A stretch of DNA of 5,863 nucleotides, taken from the NCBI GenBank assembly GCA_003451715.1, contig DMJN01000125.1:1-5863 (forward strand), given 5' to 3'. The notes under the pieces are model-generated. The model was not told the origin of the DNA. It searched no databases and was given only the letters and a program-made list of their open reading frames with translations. The first letter of the stretch is position 1, and the number at the start of each line of letters is the position of its first letter. Shown piece by piece: positions 5,734 through 5,863 of this stretch. The stretch is from Gammaproteobacteria bacterium (GTDB lineage Bacteria > Pseudomonadota > Gammaproteobacteria > Pseudomonadales > Pseudohongiellaceae). The translations under genes were made by a program, and so were the position numbers.

Positions 5734-5863
5734 TCATTTACGCGTCTTGTATTCGTTCTTAAACTGATCCAGTAATTGCTGCTGTTCCTCATTCAGGTTC
5801 AGCGCCTCTAATAGATCGGGCCGCTTCAGCCAGGTACTTCCCAGGCTTTGTTGCAAGCGCCAT
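5734..5863 (-). CDS. trmD: tRNA (guanine-37-N1)-methyltransferase TrmD, C-terminal 42 residues only
   Basis: TrmD methylates N1 of G37, next to the anticodon of several tRNAs, using S-adenosylmethionine, and prevents +1 frameshifting. Only the tail is in the window. In the frame entering from the right edge it reads [18 protein letters not shown], then an acidic/glutamine-rich helix ([16 protein letters not shown]), ending NEYKTRK and TGA at 5736-5734. The SLG-TW-RRPDLL motif and the EEQ-LL helix match the C-terminal domain end of gammaproteobacterial TrmD, and the position immediately before rplS is the standard one. The catalytic knot domain is outside the window, so the integrity of the enzyme cannot be judged. 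Confidence 0.92.
   Translation of the reverse strand, partial: WRLQQSLGSTWLKRPDLLEALNLNEEQQQLLDQFKNEYKTRK

Noticed and set aside
5690..5737. ATG at 5737 overlapping the trmD TGA (ATGA) as a coupled start for rplS
   Set aside because: The ATGA overlap looks attractive, but the 16 extra residues do not belong to L19. The internal ATG at 5689 has AGGAG at good spacing and the family N-terminus.

Overview
This window is an ordinary stretch of core chromosome from a gammaproteobacterium. All six genes lie on the minus strand. In transcription order, from high to low coordinates, they are the 3' end of trmD, rplS, dsbC, hom, thrC and the 5' 497 codons of recJ. The assignment to Gammaproteobacteria rests on gene content and order and on close motif-level resemblance of RecJ, DsbC, L19 and the TrmD tail to the E. 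coli and Pseudomonas proteins as I remember them. The genus cannot be fixed from this sequence. Base composition looks moderate and even across the window. I saw no insertion sequence, phage gene, tRNA or rRNA gene, CRISPR array or other accessory element.

Right end (5734-5863 and 5324-5689): the C-terminus of the tRNA guanine-37 methyltransferase TrmD, then ribosomal protein L19. This is the conserved end of the rpsP-rimM-trmD-rplS translation operon. Tandem small hairpins sit at the rplS stop codon, but none is followed by a U-tract.

Middle (4403-5176): DsbC, a periplasmic disulfide isomerase with a signal peptide, a CTYC active site and a strong Shine-Dalgarno sequence. It is flanked by two gene-free gaps of 147 bp (rplS-dsbC) and 142 bp (dsbC-hom). 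The second gap carries a perfect TATAAT box 36 bases upstream of the hom start.

Left part (1-4260): hom (homoserine dehydrogenase with a C-terminal ACT domain) and thrC (threonine synthase) are 19 bp apart and look like one threonine-biosynthesis transcription unit. thrB is not present in the window, so homoserine kinase must be encoded elsewhere. recJ begins 5 bp after the thrC stop with no visible Shine-Dalgarno sequence, which suggests translational coupling of this DNA-repair exonuclease to thrC. The order dsbC-hom-thrC-recJ looks like the E. coli dsbC-recJ pair with the threonine genes between them.

I found no previously undescribed system. The observations worth a second look are modest: start-codon choices (GTG for hom and thrC), the recJ coupling, the hom promoter, a skewed placement of CTAG tetranucleotides at gene borders, and several unassigned hairpins.
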